Below, piece after piece: positions 9,748-17,766 of a DNA stretch of 64,000 nt. The position numbers and the translations under genes were made by a program. This DNA comes from Gemmiger formicilis (lineage in GTDB: Bacteria; Bacillota; Clostridia; Oscillospirales; Ruminococcaceae): NCBI RefSeq assembly GCF_024462815.1, contig NZ_JANGCG010000005.1, positions 62,001-126,000 of the forward strand, written 5' to 3'. The notes beneath the pieces were generated by a model. That model saw nothing but the letters and a program-made list of their open reading frames with translations. It was not told where the DNA came from and did not search any database. Each line of letters begins with the position of its first letter. Position 1 is the stretch's first letter.

Positions 9748-10557
9748 ATGTCTGTTTGCACCCCGAAATCCTTTGACCTGACCGGTAAGGTTGCTCTTAT
9801 CACCGGCGCTTCCTACGGCATCGGCTTTGCCATTGCTACCGCTATGGCAAACTGCGGTGCCACCATCGTTTTCAACGATATCAAGCAGGAGCTGGTGGAC
9901 AAGGGTCTGGCCGCCTACAAGGAGGCCGGCATTGAGGCCCACGGCTATGTCTGCGACGTCACCAACGAGGACGCCGTCAACGCCATGGTCAAGCAGATTA
10001 CCGAGGAAGTTGGCCACATCAACGTACTGGTCAACAACGCTGGTATCATCAAGCGCATCCCGATGATTGAGATGACCGCTGCACAGTTCCGTCAGGTTAT
10101 TGACGTTGATTTGAACGCACCGTTCATCGTTGCCAAGGCTGTTATCCCCGATATGATTGAGCAGGGCGGCGGCAAGATTATCAACATCTGCTCCATGATG
10201 AGCGAGCTGGGCCGCGAGACGGTCTCTGCTTATGCAGCTGCCAAGGGCGGTCTGAAGATGCTGACCAAAAACATTGCCTCCGAGTACGGCCAGTACAACA
10301 TCCAGTGCAACGGCATCGGACCCGGCTACATTGCTACCCCGCAGACCGCACCTCTGCGTGAGATCCAGCCCGATGGCAGCCGCCATCCGTTCGACCAGTT
10401 CATCGTCGCCAAGACCCCTGCTGCACGCTGGGGCAACGCCGAGGATCTGGGTGGCCCCGCGGTGTTCCTTGCTTCTGAGGCTTCCGACTTTGTCAACGGC
10501 CTGATTCTCTACGTTGACGGCGGCATCCTCGCCTACATCGGCAAGCAGCCGGGCTAA
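9748..10557 (+). CDS. kduD: SDR oxidoreductase: 2-dehydro-3-deoxy-D-gluconate 5-dehydrogenase / gluconate 5-dehydrogenase type
   Basis: A short-chain dehydrogenase of 269 residues. The cofactor motif TGASYGIG is at 19-26, NNAG at 96-99, and the catalytic Ser149/Tyr162/Lys166 triad in NICSM and YAAAKGG. It closely resembles the streptococcal protein described as gluconate 5-dehydrogenase (GPGYIATPQTAPLRE and the AYIGKQP end). Placed right after kduI, its likely job is reducing 3-deoxy-hexodiulosonate to 2-keto-3-deoxygluconate. ATG 9748 is preceded by AGGAGG at 9 nt; the earlier in-frame ATG at 9715 lacks a site. Confidence 0.9.
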   Translation: MSVCTPKSFDLTGKVALITGASYGIGFAIATAMANCGATIVFNDIKQELVDKGLAAYKEAGIEAHGYVCDVTNEDAVNAMVKQITEEVGHINVLVNNAGIIKRIPMIEMTAAQFRQVIDVDLNAPFIVAKAVIPDMIEQGGGKIINICSMMSELGRETVSAYAAAKGGLKMLTKNIASEYGQYNIQCNGIGPGYIATPQTAPLREIQPDGSRHPFDQFIVAKTPAARWGNAEDLGGPAVFLASEASDFVNGLILYVDGGILAYIGKQPG

Positions 10558-10640
10558 GTATTACTTTCTTCGAGAAGAAAGTAACCAAAGTAGCTTTCAT
10601 GTCTTGACCCGCGAGAGGGATATAAGATAAAAGCAAATAA

Positions 10641-10679
10641 ACAGGGCATCTGCCAATCCGGCAGATGCCCTGTTTTTGT
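10641..10679 (+). terminator. Terminator of kduI-kduD
   Basis: A perfect 14-bp stem (ACAGGGCATCTGCC / GGCAGATGCCCTGT) with loop AATCC and a following T tract. Confidence 0.85.
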
Positions 10680-10683
10680 CTCT

Positions 10684-10840
10684 TGTAGGGGGCGGCGCCC
10701 CCGACGCCCTGCGGTATTTTCCGGGAAACAGCGCAGTAGGGGCGGGGCTCTGCTCCGCCCGAGGCGGTTACCCGGCAACTATTGTTTGTGGGTAGCCGCG
10801 CCCTCATCAGTCACCGCAGGGCCGGATGAGGGGGAAGTGA
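10684..10840. repeat. Repeat-filled gap: two GTAGGGGC palindromes and one CATCAGTCACC element
   Basis: 10684-10711 and 10736-10761 are GTAGGGGC-family palindromes (the second reads GTAGGGGCGGGGCTCTGCTC). 10801-10840 starts CCCTCATCAGTCACCGCAGG and belongs to the second family seen at 23.34, 26.63 and 44.65 kb. No gene is visible between the terminator and 10879. Confidence 0.65.
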
Positions 10841-10878
10841 ATCATAAGCAGCAGTTAATGGTTGACTCGCGTCCACCT

Positions 10879-11751
10879 TTACTCAATCGTAACGCTCCAC
10901 TTGAACTCCTTGCTCTCGCCGGGGTTCAGCTCGATGTGGCGGCCTTCCTCGTTGACAGAGTTGGCCCAGCCGTTCCACGGCTCCATGCAGACAAAGCTCT
11001 CGGCGTCCTGCTGCCAGAGTACCGCGTTGGTGAAAACGCTCTCATCAAAGGCGACTGTAACCTTGTGGCCGCTGCCGGAATCGCTCAGACGCATCGGGCT
11101 CTTGACGCCGGTCATCAGGCGGATGGAGTCAGCACTCCCCTCCTTGCGGGTCAGGGTGATGGTCTCGGGCGCGGCAGGCTGCTCGCCCTTGGCGTTCTCG
11201 CTGCAGGTGGCGGCGTTAATGTCAAACGCCACGTTCTCCAGCTTGCTTGCCGCAAAATAGGGGTGGAAGCCGACGCTGAACGGCAGGGCCTTATCGCCGG
11301 TGTTGGCAACGGTCAGCGCCAGCGTGGCGGTGCTGCCGGTCAGGGTGTAGCGCATCGTCAGCGCAAAATCAAACGGATAGACGAACTTTGTCAGGCCGTT
11401 GGGGGTCAGGGTCAACTCAATGGCGGAATCATCCGCGCTCTTGATCTGCCACGGCACCAGATCGGCAAAGCCGTGAACCTCAATCGGGTAGGCGGTACCG
11501 CCAAAGTGGTGTACGCCGTCATCGGGCTTGCCGCAGTTGGGGAACAGGATAGGAATACCGCAGCGGGGGCGGTCGGTGGACTCAAAATTTTTGTCGCGCA
11601 GCCACAGGTACTCGTCACCGTTCTTGGTGAAGGAGGTGGCCATACCGCCCTTCTCGGGTGTGACGGTGAGGGCGTACTCGCCGTCCGTCAGGGTCAGGGT
11701 CTTGTAGGAGGCACCATATTTTTCATAGACGCCGGAAGTCAGTTTTGACAT
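10879..11751 (-). CDS. Aldose 1-epimerase family protein
   Basis: A 290-residue galactose-mutarotase-fold protein. Seen in the sequence: GIPILFPNCG, catalytic-type histidine in EVHGFAD (H93), HPYF (H163) and the C-terminal EPWNGWANS. This pattern matches the branch that acts on sugar or sugar-phosphate anomers rather than the classical GalM. It lies between kduD and the uxa genes on the opposite strand, so anomer interconversion of uronates or other hexoses is plausible but inferred. AAGGAG is 7 nt before ATG 11751. Confidence 0.85.
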   Translation of the reverse strand: MSKLTSGVYEKYGASYKTLTLTDGEYALTVTPEKGGMATSFTKNGDEYLWLRDKNFESTDRPRCGIPILFPNCGKPDDGVHHFGGTAYPIEVHGFADLVPWQIKSADDSAIELTLTPNGLTKFVYPFDFALTMRYTLTGSTATLALTVANTGDKALPFSVGFHPYFAASKLENVAFDINAATCSENAKGEQPAAPETITLTRKEGSADSIRLMTGVKSPMRLSDSGSGHKVTVAFDESVFTNAVLWQQDAESFVCMEPWNGWANSVNEEGRHIELNPGESKEFKWSVTIE

Positions 11752-11795
11752 AATGAAGCTCCTTTATAGTATGTGAGGGCCGCCGCTATGCTGCG

Positions 11796-11903
11796 CGGGC
11801 GGATATGGAATCCGCCCCTACGCTGTAGAGGACGATGCTCGTATCGACCCGGGTATGCGGCGGCTGCAATTTCCTGCGGGCGAGCAATGCTCACCCCTAC
11901 GGG
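11796..11903. repeat. Three GTAGGGGC-family palindromes upstream of the epimerase gene
   Basis: 11796-11822 (GGATATGGAATCC then GCCCCTACG), 11825-11851 (GTAGAGGACGATGCTCGTAT) and 11877-11903 (GCGAGCAATGCTCACCCCTA). They fill the spacer after uxaA. Confidence 0.6.
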
Positions 11904-11915
11904 TTTAAACTGTGC

Positions 11916-13400
11916 TTACAGCACAACACCGTCTTTGAAAATCGAAATCTCGCGGAAGCCCTTTTTCTCGGCGCAGGTCTGCTTGCCGGAGGCAACGTCC
12001 AGCACCAGCTGGTACAGGTCGGCACCGGCCTCATCCAGCGTGCGCTCGCCGTCAGCCACAACGCCCGCATTGAAGTCGATCCACGTCTTTTTCTTGGCGG
12101 CCAGCTGGCTGTTGGTGGCAATCTTCAGCGTGGGGGCGGGCGCGCCGAACGGCGTGCCGCGGCCCGTGCTGAACAGCACCATATGGGCACCGGCGGCGGT
12201 CAGTGCGGTGGCGCTGACAAGGTCATTGCCGGGGCCGTAGAGCATATTCAGACCCTTGGTCACAACCGGCTCACCATAGTCAATGACGTCCATAATGGGG
12301 GCAGAGCCGCCCTTCTGCACGCAGCCGCAGGACTTGTCCTCCAGCGTGGTGATGCCGCCCTGCTTGTTACCCGGGCTGGGGTTGTCATAGACGACCTCAT
12401 TGTGGCTGATGAAATACTCCTTGAAGCCGTTGATCATCTTGACGGCCTTCTCAAAGATCTGCTCGTTCTGGCAACGATCCATCAGGAAGCCCTCGGCACC
12501 GAACATTTCGGGCACCTCGGTCAGCACGGTGGAGCCGCCGCGGGCGCACAGCATATCGCTGAAGCGGCCAATCGTGGGGTTGGCGGTGATACCGGACAGG
12601 CCGTCCGAGCCGCCGCACTTCATACCAATGACCAGCTCGCTGGCGGGAATCGGCTCGCGCTGGAACTGCGCGGCGTAGGCGGCCAGCTCCTTCAGAATCT
12701 CGCGTCCTGCCGTCAGTTCGTCCTCGACGTCCTGGCAGGTCAGGAACTTGACGCGGTCATGGTCATACTCGCCCAGCTCGGCCAGGAACTGCTCGTGGGT
12801 CAGGTTCTCACAGCCAAGGCTCAGCACCAGCACCGCGCCCGCGTTGGGGTGGCGGGTCAGCGCGGCCAGCAGCTTGCGGGTCTGCGCGTGGTCATGCCCG
12901 GTCTGGGAGCAGCCGAACGGATGGGTGAAGGTGTACAGGCCGTCAATGCTGCCGGTGACAAGATCCTGATTGTCGCGCACCAGCGCCTTGGCGCAGTCAT
13001 TGACGCAGCCGACGGTGGGGATAATCCAGATTTCGTTGCGGATGGCGGCGCGGCCGTCCTTGCGGCGGTAGCCCATAAAGGTCTCGGGCGTAACCGGGGT
13101 CAGCGGGTGCACATCGGGGTGGTAGCTGTACTCAATCTCGCCGGAGAGGTTGGTGTGGATGTTGTGGGTGTGCATCCAGGTGCCGGGCACAGCGTCCGCG
13201 GTGGCGTGGCCAATCGGGAAGCCGTACTTGATGACGTTCTCGCCGTTCTTGATGGGGGCAATGGCCATCTTGTGGCCCTGCGGAATATCCTCCACGGCGG
13301 TGACGGTGGTATCGTCGACAGGAACGGCCGTGCCCTTGGCGATGGGATGCAGGGCAACAACAACGTTATCCTTGGGGTTGATCTTAATGGCGATGGGCAT
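11916..13400 (-). CDS. uxaA: Altronate dehydratase
   Basis: UxaA dehydrates D-altronate to 2-keto-3-deoxy-D-gluconate, the last step of galacturonate breakdown before KDG kinase. The 494-residue protein has the N-terminal SAF-like domain (about 1-100, with HPIAKG and HKMAIAPI) and the large UxaA C-terminal domain with CVNDCAKALV, GCSQTGHDHAQT, GMKCGGSDGLSGITANP and GCVQKGG. Cysteines in these motifs are candidate Fe ligands. AAGGAGG lies 6 nt before ATG 13400. Cotranscribed with uxaB; the 68-nt spacer contains a GC-rich hairpin. Confidence 0.95.
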   Translation of the reverse strand: MPIAIKINPKDNVVVALHPIAKGTAVPVDDTTVTAVEDIPQGHKMAIAPIKNGENVIKYGFPIGHATADAVPGTWMHTHNIHTNLSGEIEYSYHPDVHPLTPVTPETFMGYRRKDGRAAIRNEIWIIPTVGCVNDCAKALVRDNQDLVTGSIDGLYTFTHPFGCSQTGHDHAQTRKLLAALTRHPNAGAVLVLSLGCENLTHEQFLAELGEYDHDRVKFLTCQDVEDELTAGREILKELAAYAAQFQREPIPASELVIGMKCGGSDGLSGITANPTIGRFSDMLCARGGSTVLTEVPEMFGAEGFLMDRCQNEQIFEKAVKMINGFKEYFISHNEVVYDNPSPGNKQGGITTLEDKSCGCVQKGGSAPIMDVIDYGEPVVTKGLNMLYGPGNDLVSATALTAAGAHMVLFSTGRGTPFGAPAPTLKIATNSQLAAKKKTWIDFNAGVVADGERTLDEAGADLYQLVLDVASGKQTCAEKKGFREISIFKDGVVL

Positions 13401-13426
13401 AAGATGCCTCCTTATTATACTAAATC

Positions 13427-13452
13427 GGGGCCGGAGGGCATCCTCCGGCCCC
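13427..13452 (-). other. GC-rich hairpin between uxaB and uxaA
   Basis: GGGGCCGGAGG and CCTCCGGCCCC form a perfect 11-bp stem with a 4-nt loop. No T tract follows on the minus strand, so it looks like a processing or stability hairpin rather than a terminator. Confidence 0.4.
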
Positions 13453-13468
13453 GGTGGGGGTTACTGTT

Positions 13469-14968
13469 TTACAGGCAGCTCTTGTAAGCGGCCAGAGCGC
13501 CCTGCTCGCGGATGGTGGTCAGATTCTTGACGGTGGCTTCCTCAAAGCCGGGAACCTTCGTCAGGTCCTGACCCCACATCTTCTCGTTGGCCATAACAGC
13601 GTGGACGAGGGTGGGCACATCGTCATTTTTGTGCTCGTTGTAGAACTCGAGCACCCAGCGGTCATCGGAGACGGTGTACTCGTTGCCCTTGGCGCGCTTG
13701 CAGACCAGACCCTTGTCGGTCAGCTCCTGCACGTCATTGCTGTAGAAGGCAAGGTAAGCAGCAAAGCTCATGGTCAGGCAGGTGGGCAGCTTGCCGTTCT
13801 TCTCGACATACTCGAGGAAGGACGGCATATTGCGGGCGCGCCACTTGGAGGTGGAGTTCAGGGAAATGCTCATCAGCTCATGGTTGACAAACGGGTTGTT
13901 GAAGCGGTCCTCCACGGCGGCGGCAAACTTCTTGCAGTCCTCCTGGTCCAGCGGCAGAATGGGCACAACCTCCTGCAGCAGCATCTTGTTCATATAGCCC
14001 AGAATGGTGGCATCGTGCATACAGTCGCGCACAATGTCAAAGCCGGCCAGATAAGCGCCCAGCACAAAGCCGGTGTGCGCGCCGTTCAGGATGCGGACCT
14101 TGCGCTTCTTGTAGGGGCTCATATCGGGGGTCACAAAGACGTGATCCTCAAGGCCTGCCTTGCGGAAGGGCAGCACATCGTTCAGCTTGGTGTCACCCTC
14201 GATGACCCAGACGCCGAACACCTCGCCGACGTCCAGCAGGGGGTCAGCGTAGCCGTGCTTGGCTTCCAGCTCGGCAACTTCCTTCGGGTCACGGATACGG
14301 CCCGGAACAATGCGGTCTACCAGAGAGCCGCAGAAGGTGCAGTCCTCGTTGACGTACTTCTTGAAGCCGTCCTCAAGGCCCCACTGCTCGATGTACTGGT
14401 TGACGCACTTGAGCAGCTCCTTGCCGTTGTTGTCAATCAGCTCGCAGGCCAGCATAATGATGCCCTTCTTGCCTGCCTTGTAGCGGTGGTACAGCACCTG
14501 GGTCAGCTTGCCGGGGAAGCTGGATGCGGGGACATCTTCCAGCTTGCAGGCAGGGTCATAGACGATGCCTGCTTCGGTGGTGTTGGAAACGATGATTTCC
14601 AGATCATCGCTGGCGGCAACCTCCATCATCTGCTTGAAGCCCTCCTCCTCATACGGATTCAGGCAGCGGGAGACGCTGGAAATGACGCGCTTGTCATCGA
14701 CCTTCTGGCCGTTTTCACTGCCGCGCAGATAGAGGGTGTACAGACCCTCCTGCTCGTTAATCATCTTGGACAGGCCCGGGGCGATGGGCTGAACCAGAAC
14801 GCACTTGCCGTTCCAACCGGCCTTCTCGTTGGCCAGATCAAACCAGTAATCAACGAATGCACGCAGGAAGTTGCCCTCGCCAAACTGCAGGACCTTCTCG
14901 GGTGCATCCTTCAGGATATAGCCGTTGTAGCCGGATTTTGCCAGAACTTCATAATTCAAGGTTTCCAT
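13469..14968 (-). CDS. uxaB: Tagaturonate reductase (altronate oxidoreductase)
   Basis: An NADH-dependent polyol dehydrogenase-type reductase that turns D-tagaturonate into D-altronate. The 499-residue product has the early FGEGNFLRAFVDYW stretch typical of this mannitol-dehydrogenase family, EAGIVYDP, the SLVDRIVPGR segment and the catalytic-region lysine in RKVRILNGAHTG. AAGGAG lies 8 nt before ATG 14968. It is first in a uxaB-uxaA operon driven from a promoter 70 nt upstream, divergent from uxaC. Confidence 0.94.
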   Translation of the reverse strand: METLNYEVLAKSGYNGYILKDAPEKVLQFGEGNFLRAFVDYWFDLANEKAGWNGKCVLVQPIAPGLSKMINEQEGLYTLYLRGSENGQKVDDKRVISSVSRCLNPYEEEGFKQMMEVAASDDLEIIVSNTTEAGIVYDPACKLEDVPASSFPGKLTQVLYHRYKAGKKGIIMLACELIDNNGKELLKCVNQYIEQWGLEDGFKKYVNEDCTFCGSLVDRIVPGRIRDPKEVAELEAKHGYADPLLDVGEVFGVWVIEGDTKLNDVLPFRKAGLEDHVFVTPDMSPYKKRKVRILNGAHTGFVLGAYLAGFDIVRDCMHDATILGYMNKMLLQEVVPILPLDQEDCKKFAAAVEDRFNNPFVNHELMSISLNSTSKWRARNMPSFLEYVEKNGKLPTCLTMSFAAYLAFYSNDVQELTDKGLVCKRAKGNEYTVSDDRWVLEFYNEHKNDDVPTLVHAVMANEKMWGQDLTKVPGFEEATVKNLTTIREQGALAAYKSCL

Positions 14969-14986
14969 AAACGCTTCTCCTTATAT

Positions 14987-15003
14987 ACACAATTCTTGTG
15001 CGC
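14987..15003. promoter_or_regulatory. Operator-like palindrome in the uxaB leader
   Basis: CACAATTCTTGTG is a perfect 5-3-5 inverted repeat directly upstream of the uxaB ribosome site. Its 12-mer CAATTCTTGTGC is the exact complement of the kduI-upstream GCACAAGAATTG. Confidence 0.5.
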
Positions 15004-15035
15004 AGTATTATGCCGCAGCACGCCTTGTTACCTAC

Positions 15036-15064
15036 ATTGTATTTTCTTTAGGCCATTTCGTCAA
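15036..15064 (-). promoter_or_regulatory. Promoter of uxaB-uxaA
   Basis: Minus-strand TTGACG (15059-15064), 17-nt spacer, TACAAT (15036-15041). Confidence 0.65.
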
Positions 15065-15079
15065 GATTCATTCTGTAAG

Positions 15080-15106
15080 GAGCGCACATATTTTGCGCTC
15101 TTTTTT
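15080..15106 (+). other. Small hairpin with T tract between uxaB and uxaC promoters
   Basis: GAGCGCA and TGCGCTC form a 7-bp stem, followed by TTTTTT. The core GCACATATTTTGCGC also occurs at 9631-9645 in the kduI-kduD spacer, so it may be a protein site rather than a terminator. Confidence 0.35.
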
Positions 15107-15172
15107 GCTTTCCGCATCTTGCACAACTACACACCGCGTTTTTTGGCTATTATTTCGGTCAACAAGCAATTT

Positions 15173-15208
15173 TTGCAACTTGTGCAAGCACTTTTTGTTA
15201 TGTATAAT
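15173..15208 (+). promoter_or_regulatory. uxaC promoter with overlapping operator-like repeat
   Basis: TTGTGC (15180-15185), 17-nt spacer, TATAAT (15203-15208). The -35 is embedded in TTGCAACTTGTGCAA (15173-15187), a variant of the kduI and uxaB element. A third half-site TTGCACAA is at 15119-15126. Confidence 0.6.
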
Positions 15209-15317
15209 AGTAACAGAGTATGGTGTTTTGGGTCGGTTTTGGTGCGCAAGGTTTGTGCTATCGGCCCGAAGCGTCTGCAGTTCGATTCAACTATTTATAA
15301 ATAAGGAGCGTCTGTAC

Positions 15318-16760
15318 ATGAAAGCGTTTATGGACAAGGACTTTTTGCTGGAGACCCCCACCGCGCAGCATCTGTACCATGATTACTCGGCCAAGCTGCC
15401 CATCGTGGACTATCACTGCCACATTCCCCCGCAGGAAATTTATGAGGACCGCCGCTTTGAAAACATCGCGCAGGTCTGGCTGGGCGGCCATCAGGTGCTG
15501 GCCGATGGCAGCGACTACTACTTTGGCGACCACTACAAGTGGCGTGTGATGCGCTCCAACGGCGTGCCCGAGGAGTACATCACCGGCGACAAGCCCGACC
15601 GCGAGCGCTTCCAGAAGTTTGCCGAGAGCCTGGAAATGGCCATCGGCAACCCGATGTACACCTGGTGCCACCTCGAGCTGAAGAAGTACTTCGGCTATGA
15701 GGGCGTGCTGAACGGTGAGACCGCCGAGGAGGTCTGGAATCTCTGCAACGAGAAGCTGCAGAATGACCCGAAGCTGACGGTTCGTGGCCTGATTGAGCAG
15801 AGCAACGTTGCGATGGTCGGCACCACCGATGACCCCATCGACTCTCTGGAGTGGCACAAGAAGATTAAAGAGGATCCCACCATCAAGGTTGTGGTTGCTC
15901 CCTCCTTCCGCCCCGACAAGGTCCTGAACATCCGCAAGGAAGGCTTTGCTGACTATATCCATAAGCTGGAGGCGGTTGTCGGCCGCAAGTTTGCCTGCGC
16001 CGACTGCGTTGTCAGCGCCCTGGACGAGCGCCTGCGGTTCTTTGTGGAGATGGGCTGCCGCGCCTCTGACCACGGTCTGGACTACATCCCCTACGTGGAG
16101 ACCGACGCCGACAAGGCTACCGCCGCCTTCAAGAAGGCGATGGCCGGCGAGACCCTGACCAAGGAGGAGGGCGACGCCTACACCACCTACCTGCTGCTGA
16201 AGCTGGGTGCCCTGTACAAGAAATACAACGTTGCTATGCAGATGCACTATAGCTGCCTGCGCAACGTCAATGACAAGATGTACCGCAAGCTCGGCCCCGA
16301 CACCGGTTTTGATATGATTGCCGTGACCGATTGCAGCGCCACCATCAGCAGTCTGCTGAGTGCGCTGACCAAGGCTGATGCCTGCCCGAAGGTCATCCTG
16401 TACAGCCTGAACCCCGCCGATTTCGATATGCTGGGCACGATTCTGGGCGCTTTCCAGGATGACGAGATTCCCGGCAAGATTCAGCTGGGCTCCGCCTGGT
16501 GGTTCTGCGACACGGATGACGGTATGTATCAGCAGATGAAGACGCTGGCTCGTCTGGGTCTGCTGGGCAACTTCATTGGTATGCTGACCGACAGCCGCAG
16601 CTTCCTGAGCTACACCCGCCACGAGCTGTTCCGCCGCCTGATGTGCAACCTGATTGGCAACTGGGTCGAGAACGGCCAGTACCCCAACGATGAGAAGTCC
16701 TTGAAGAAGATTGTCGAGGGCATCAGCTACTACAACGCAAAGCGGTATTTTAATCTGTAA
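15318..16760 (+). CDS. uxaC: Glucuronate isomerase (uronate isomerase)
   Basis: UxaC isomerises D-glucuronate to fructuronate and D-galacturonate to tagaturonate. The 480-residue protein is an amidohydrolase-fold TIM barrel: VDYHCHIPPQEI carries the metal-site His33/His35, with MQMHYSCLRNVNDKMYRKLGPDTGFD and GMLTDSRSFLSYTRHE later. The start at 15318 has AAGGAG about 10 nt upstream; the frame is open well upstream, but that stretch covers the promoter. It is divergent from uxaB-uxaA and ends at a strong terminator. Confidence 0.96.
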   Translation: MKAFMDKDFLLETPTAQHLYHDYSAKLPIVDYHCHIPPQEIYEDRRFENIAQVWLGGHQVLADGSDYYFGDHYKWRVMRSNGVPEEYITGDKPDRERFQKFAESLEMAIGNPMYTWCHLELKKYFGYEGVLNGETAEEVWNLCNEKLQNDPKLTVRGLIEQSNVAMVGTTDDPIDSLEWHKKIKEDPTIKVVVAPSFRPDKVLNIRKEGFADYIHKLEAVVGRKFACADCVVSALDERLRFFVEMGCRASDHGLDYIPYVETDADKATAAFKKAMAGETLTKEEGDAYTTYLLLKLGALYKKYNVAMQMHYSCLRNVNDKMYRKLGPDTGFDMIAVTDCSATISSLLSALTKADACPKVILYSLNPADFDMLGTILGAFQDDEIPGKIQLGSAWWFCDTDDGMYQQMKTLARLGLLGNFIGMLTDSRSFLSYTRHELFRRLMCNLIGNWVENGQYPNDEKSLKKIVEGISYYNAKRYFNL

Positions 16761-16772
16761 TCTCTGAATAGC

Positions 16773-16814
16773 AGCACCCCCGTCGATATCATAACGTCGA
16801 TGGGGGTGCTTTTT
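16773..16814 (+). terminator. Terminator of uxaC
   Basis: AGCACCCCCGTCGA pairs with TCGATGGGGGTGCT (one mismatch), followed by a run of T. Confidence 0.8.
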
Positions 16815-16870
16815 GTTTTCATTCAAATTGTCATACCGGGAATGTGGGTCGGCCGTTGCAAGCGCCGCGG

Positions 16871-16895
16871 AGCGTCGGGGACGCCGCCCCCTACA
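16871..16895. repeat. GTAGGGGC-family palindrome
   Basis: AGCGTCGGGGACGCC followed by GCCCCCTACA, the inverted orientation, in the gap between uxaC and the Rrf2 gene. Confidence 0.6.
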
Positions 16896-16922
16896 AGCAA
16901 ACCATAACGGGTATGGACTCCA

Positions 16923-17342
16923 TTACTCCCCTTCCGGAACCTCCGGCATGGTGCGGAGCTGGGCAAGGGTGATGCCGTCCACGTATTTGTTGATCAAATC
17001 ATTCAGCCCGGACCAGAAATCCAGCGTGTGGCATTGGCTGCGGTGGGGGCAGTCCACTGAGGAGGCCAGACACGGAATGGCGGTCAGCTCCCCTTCTACG
17101 GCGCGCAGAATCTCGCCGGAGGTGATTTCCTCAGCGGGGCGCGCCAGACGGTAGCCGCCCTGCGCACCGCGCACGCTGGACACCAGCCCCGCCTTGGCCA
17201 GCGGGGTGACAATCTGCTCCAGATATTTTAAGCTGATGCGCTGCTTATCACTGATTTCCTTCAGCGGAATCAAATCGTTGGGGCGGTTGGCCAGTTCTAC
17301 CATCAGGCGCAGGGCATAACGGTCACGGGTCGAGAATTTCAT
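16923..17342 (-). CDS. Rrf2-family transcriptional regulator (CymR/IscR-like)
   Basis: The 139-residue protein has the Rrf2 winged helix: MKFSTRDRYALRLMVELA, then ISDKQRISLKYLEQIV as recognition region, and the wing VRGAQGGYRLARP. Three cysteines sit at CLASSVDCPHRSQC (C-x6-C-x5-C), close to the IscR Fe-S arrangement, so a cluster or thiol sensor is possible. CymR relatives control cysteine and methionine uptake, and this gene is divergent from a methionine ABC operon, making it the likely local regulator; this is inference. ATG 17342 has AAAGGGAG at 7 nt. Confidence 0.9.
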   Translation of the reverse strand: MKFSTRDRYALRLMVELANRPNDLIPLKEISDKQRISLKYLEQIVTPLAKAGLVSSVRGAQGGYRLARPAEEITSGEILRAVEGELTAIPCLASSVDCPHRSQCHTLDFWSGLNDLINKYVDGITLAQLRTMPEVPEGE

Positions 17343-17459
17343 GGTGATGCTCCCTTTATCACAAGTCAGTGTTCTAATCATACCACAATTCTAGGAATTT
17401 TGCAAGTTTGCTACCCACTAAACCAGTAGGATATATGCAAAACGCCGAAATGTGCATTT

Positions 17460-17503
17460 TTGTGCAACCAAGTGTTGACAGAACCGATTGTTTGGCGTAT
17501 ACT
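17460..17503 (+). promoter_or_regulatory. Promoter of the metQNI leader transcript
   Basis: TTGACA (17475-17480), 17-nt spacer, TATACT (17498-17503). TTGTGCAA at 17460-17467 lies just upstream of the -35. The predicted start near 17511 leaves about 315 nt of leader before metQ. Confidence 0.85.
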
Positions 17504-17558
17504 TTGGAGCATGGAAAGCAAACAAGCCGACCAAAACAAATGAAAGGGGTACAGAACC

Positions 17559-17651
17559 ATGAGCGCAGCCTATTCCGGTATGATGATGTGCATGTGCATG
17601 ATGCGTAAGCGTCCTGTGCCAGCTTTCTTGCGCGCAAATTTTGCCGCATAA
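17559..17651 (+). CDS. Met/Cys-rich leader peptide of the metQNI operon, 30 aa
   Basis: A 30-codon ORF that no gene caller would normally keep. GAAAGGGG lies 9 nt before the ATG. Residues 8-15 are MMMCMCMM, so eight consecutive codons are Met or Cys; then RKRPVPAF and an Ala-rich end. The TAA at 17649-17651 is 12 nt before a perfect intrinsic terminator, and the next genes import methionine. This is the layout of a ribosome-mediated attenuator, with stalling at Met (or Cys) codons as signal. Clostridia usually use S-box or T-box leaders for methionine genes, and neither motif is present here. Confidence 0.75.
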   Translation: MSAAYSGMMMCMCMMRKRPVPAFLRANFAA

Positions 17652-17662
17652 AGAAAACTTGC

Positions 17663-17698
17663 AGCGGGATGCCGGAAAGCCGACATCCCGCTTTTGTT
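17663..17698 (+). terminator. Attenuator terminator in the metQNI leader
   Basis: AGCGGGATGCCGG (17663-17675) pairs with CCGACATCCCGCT (17680-17692), one mismatch, AAAG loop, then TTTTGTTT. ATGCCGGAA (17669-17677) of its 5' side can alternatively pair with TTCCGGTAT (17573-17581) inside the leader ORF, 9 bp with one G-U, which would break the terminator. Confidence 0.8.
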
Positions 17699-17718
17699 TA
17701 GAAAGGAAGTTTGTGACT

Positions 17719-17766
17719 ATGGAAAGAGGTCCCGTTTACAAGCAGCCCGGTGTGCGAATGTGTTGA
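17719..17766 (+). CDS. Second short leader ORF before metQ, 15 aa
   Basis: ATG 17719 follows AAAGGAAG at 9 nt and the ORF ends ..VRMC before TGA. Its last codons are again Met-Cys. The end lies in GAATGTG (17756-17762), which pairs with CACATTC (17780-17786), while the overlapping TGTGTTG (17759-17765) can pair with CAACACA (17793-17799) next to the metQ ribosome site. These folds are mutually exclusive, so translation of this ORF could affect metQ initiation. Whether it is translated is unproven. Confidence 0.4.
   Translation: MERGPVYKQPGVRMC

Noticed and set aside
10684..10762. CRISPR array
   Set aside because: Repeats are single palindromes with different cores, not direct repeats with regular spacers; no cas genes.
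13454..15304. 616-codon plus-strand open frame over uxaB
   Set aside because: Runs antisense through uxaB and over both promoters; low-complexity composition and no ribosome site.
17374..17649. 91-codon minus-strand frame over the met leader
   Set aside because: Antisense to the leader; no ribosome site. The plus-strand 30-aa peptide has a site and explains the region better.
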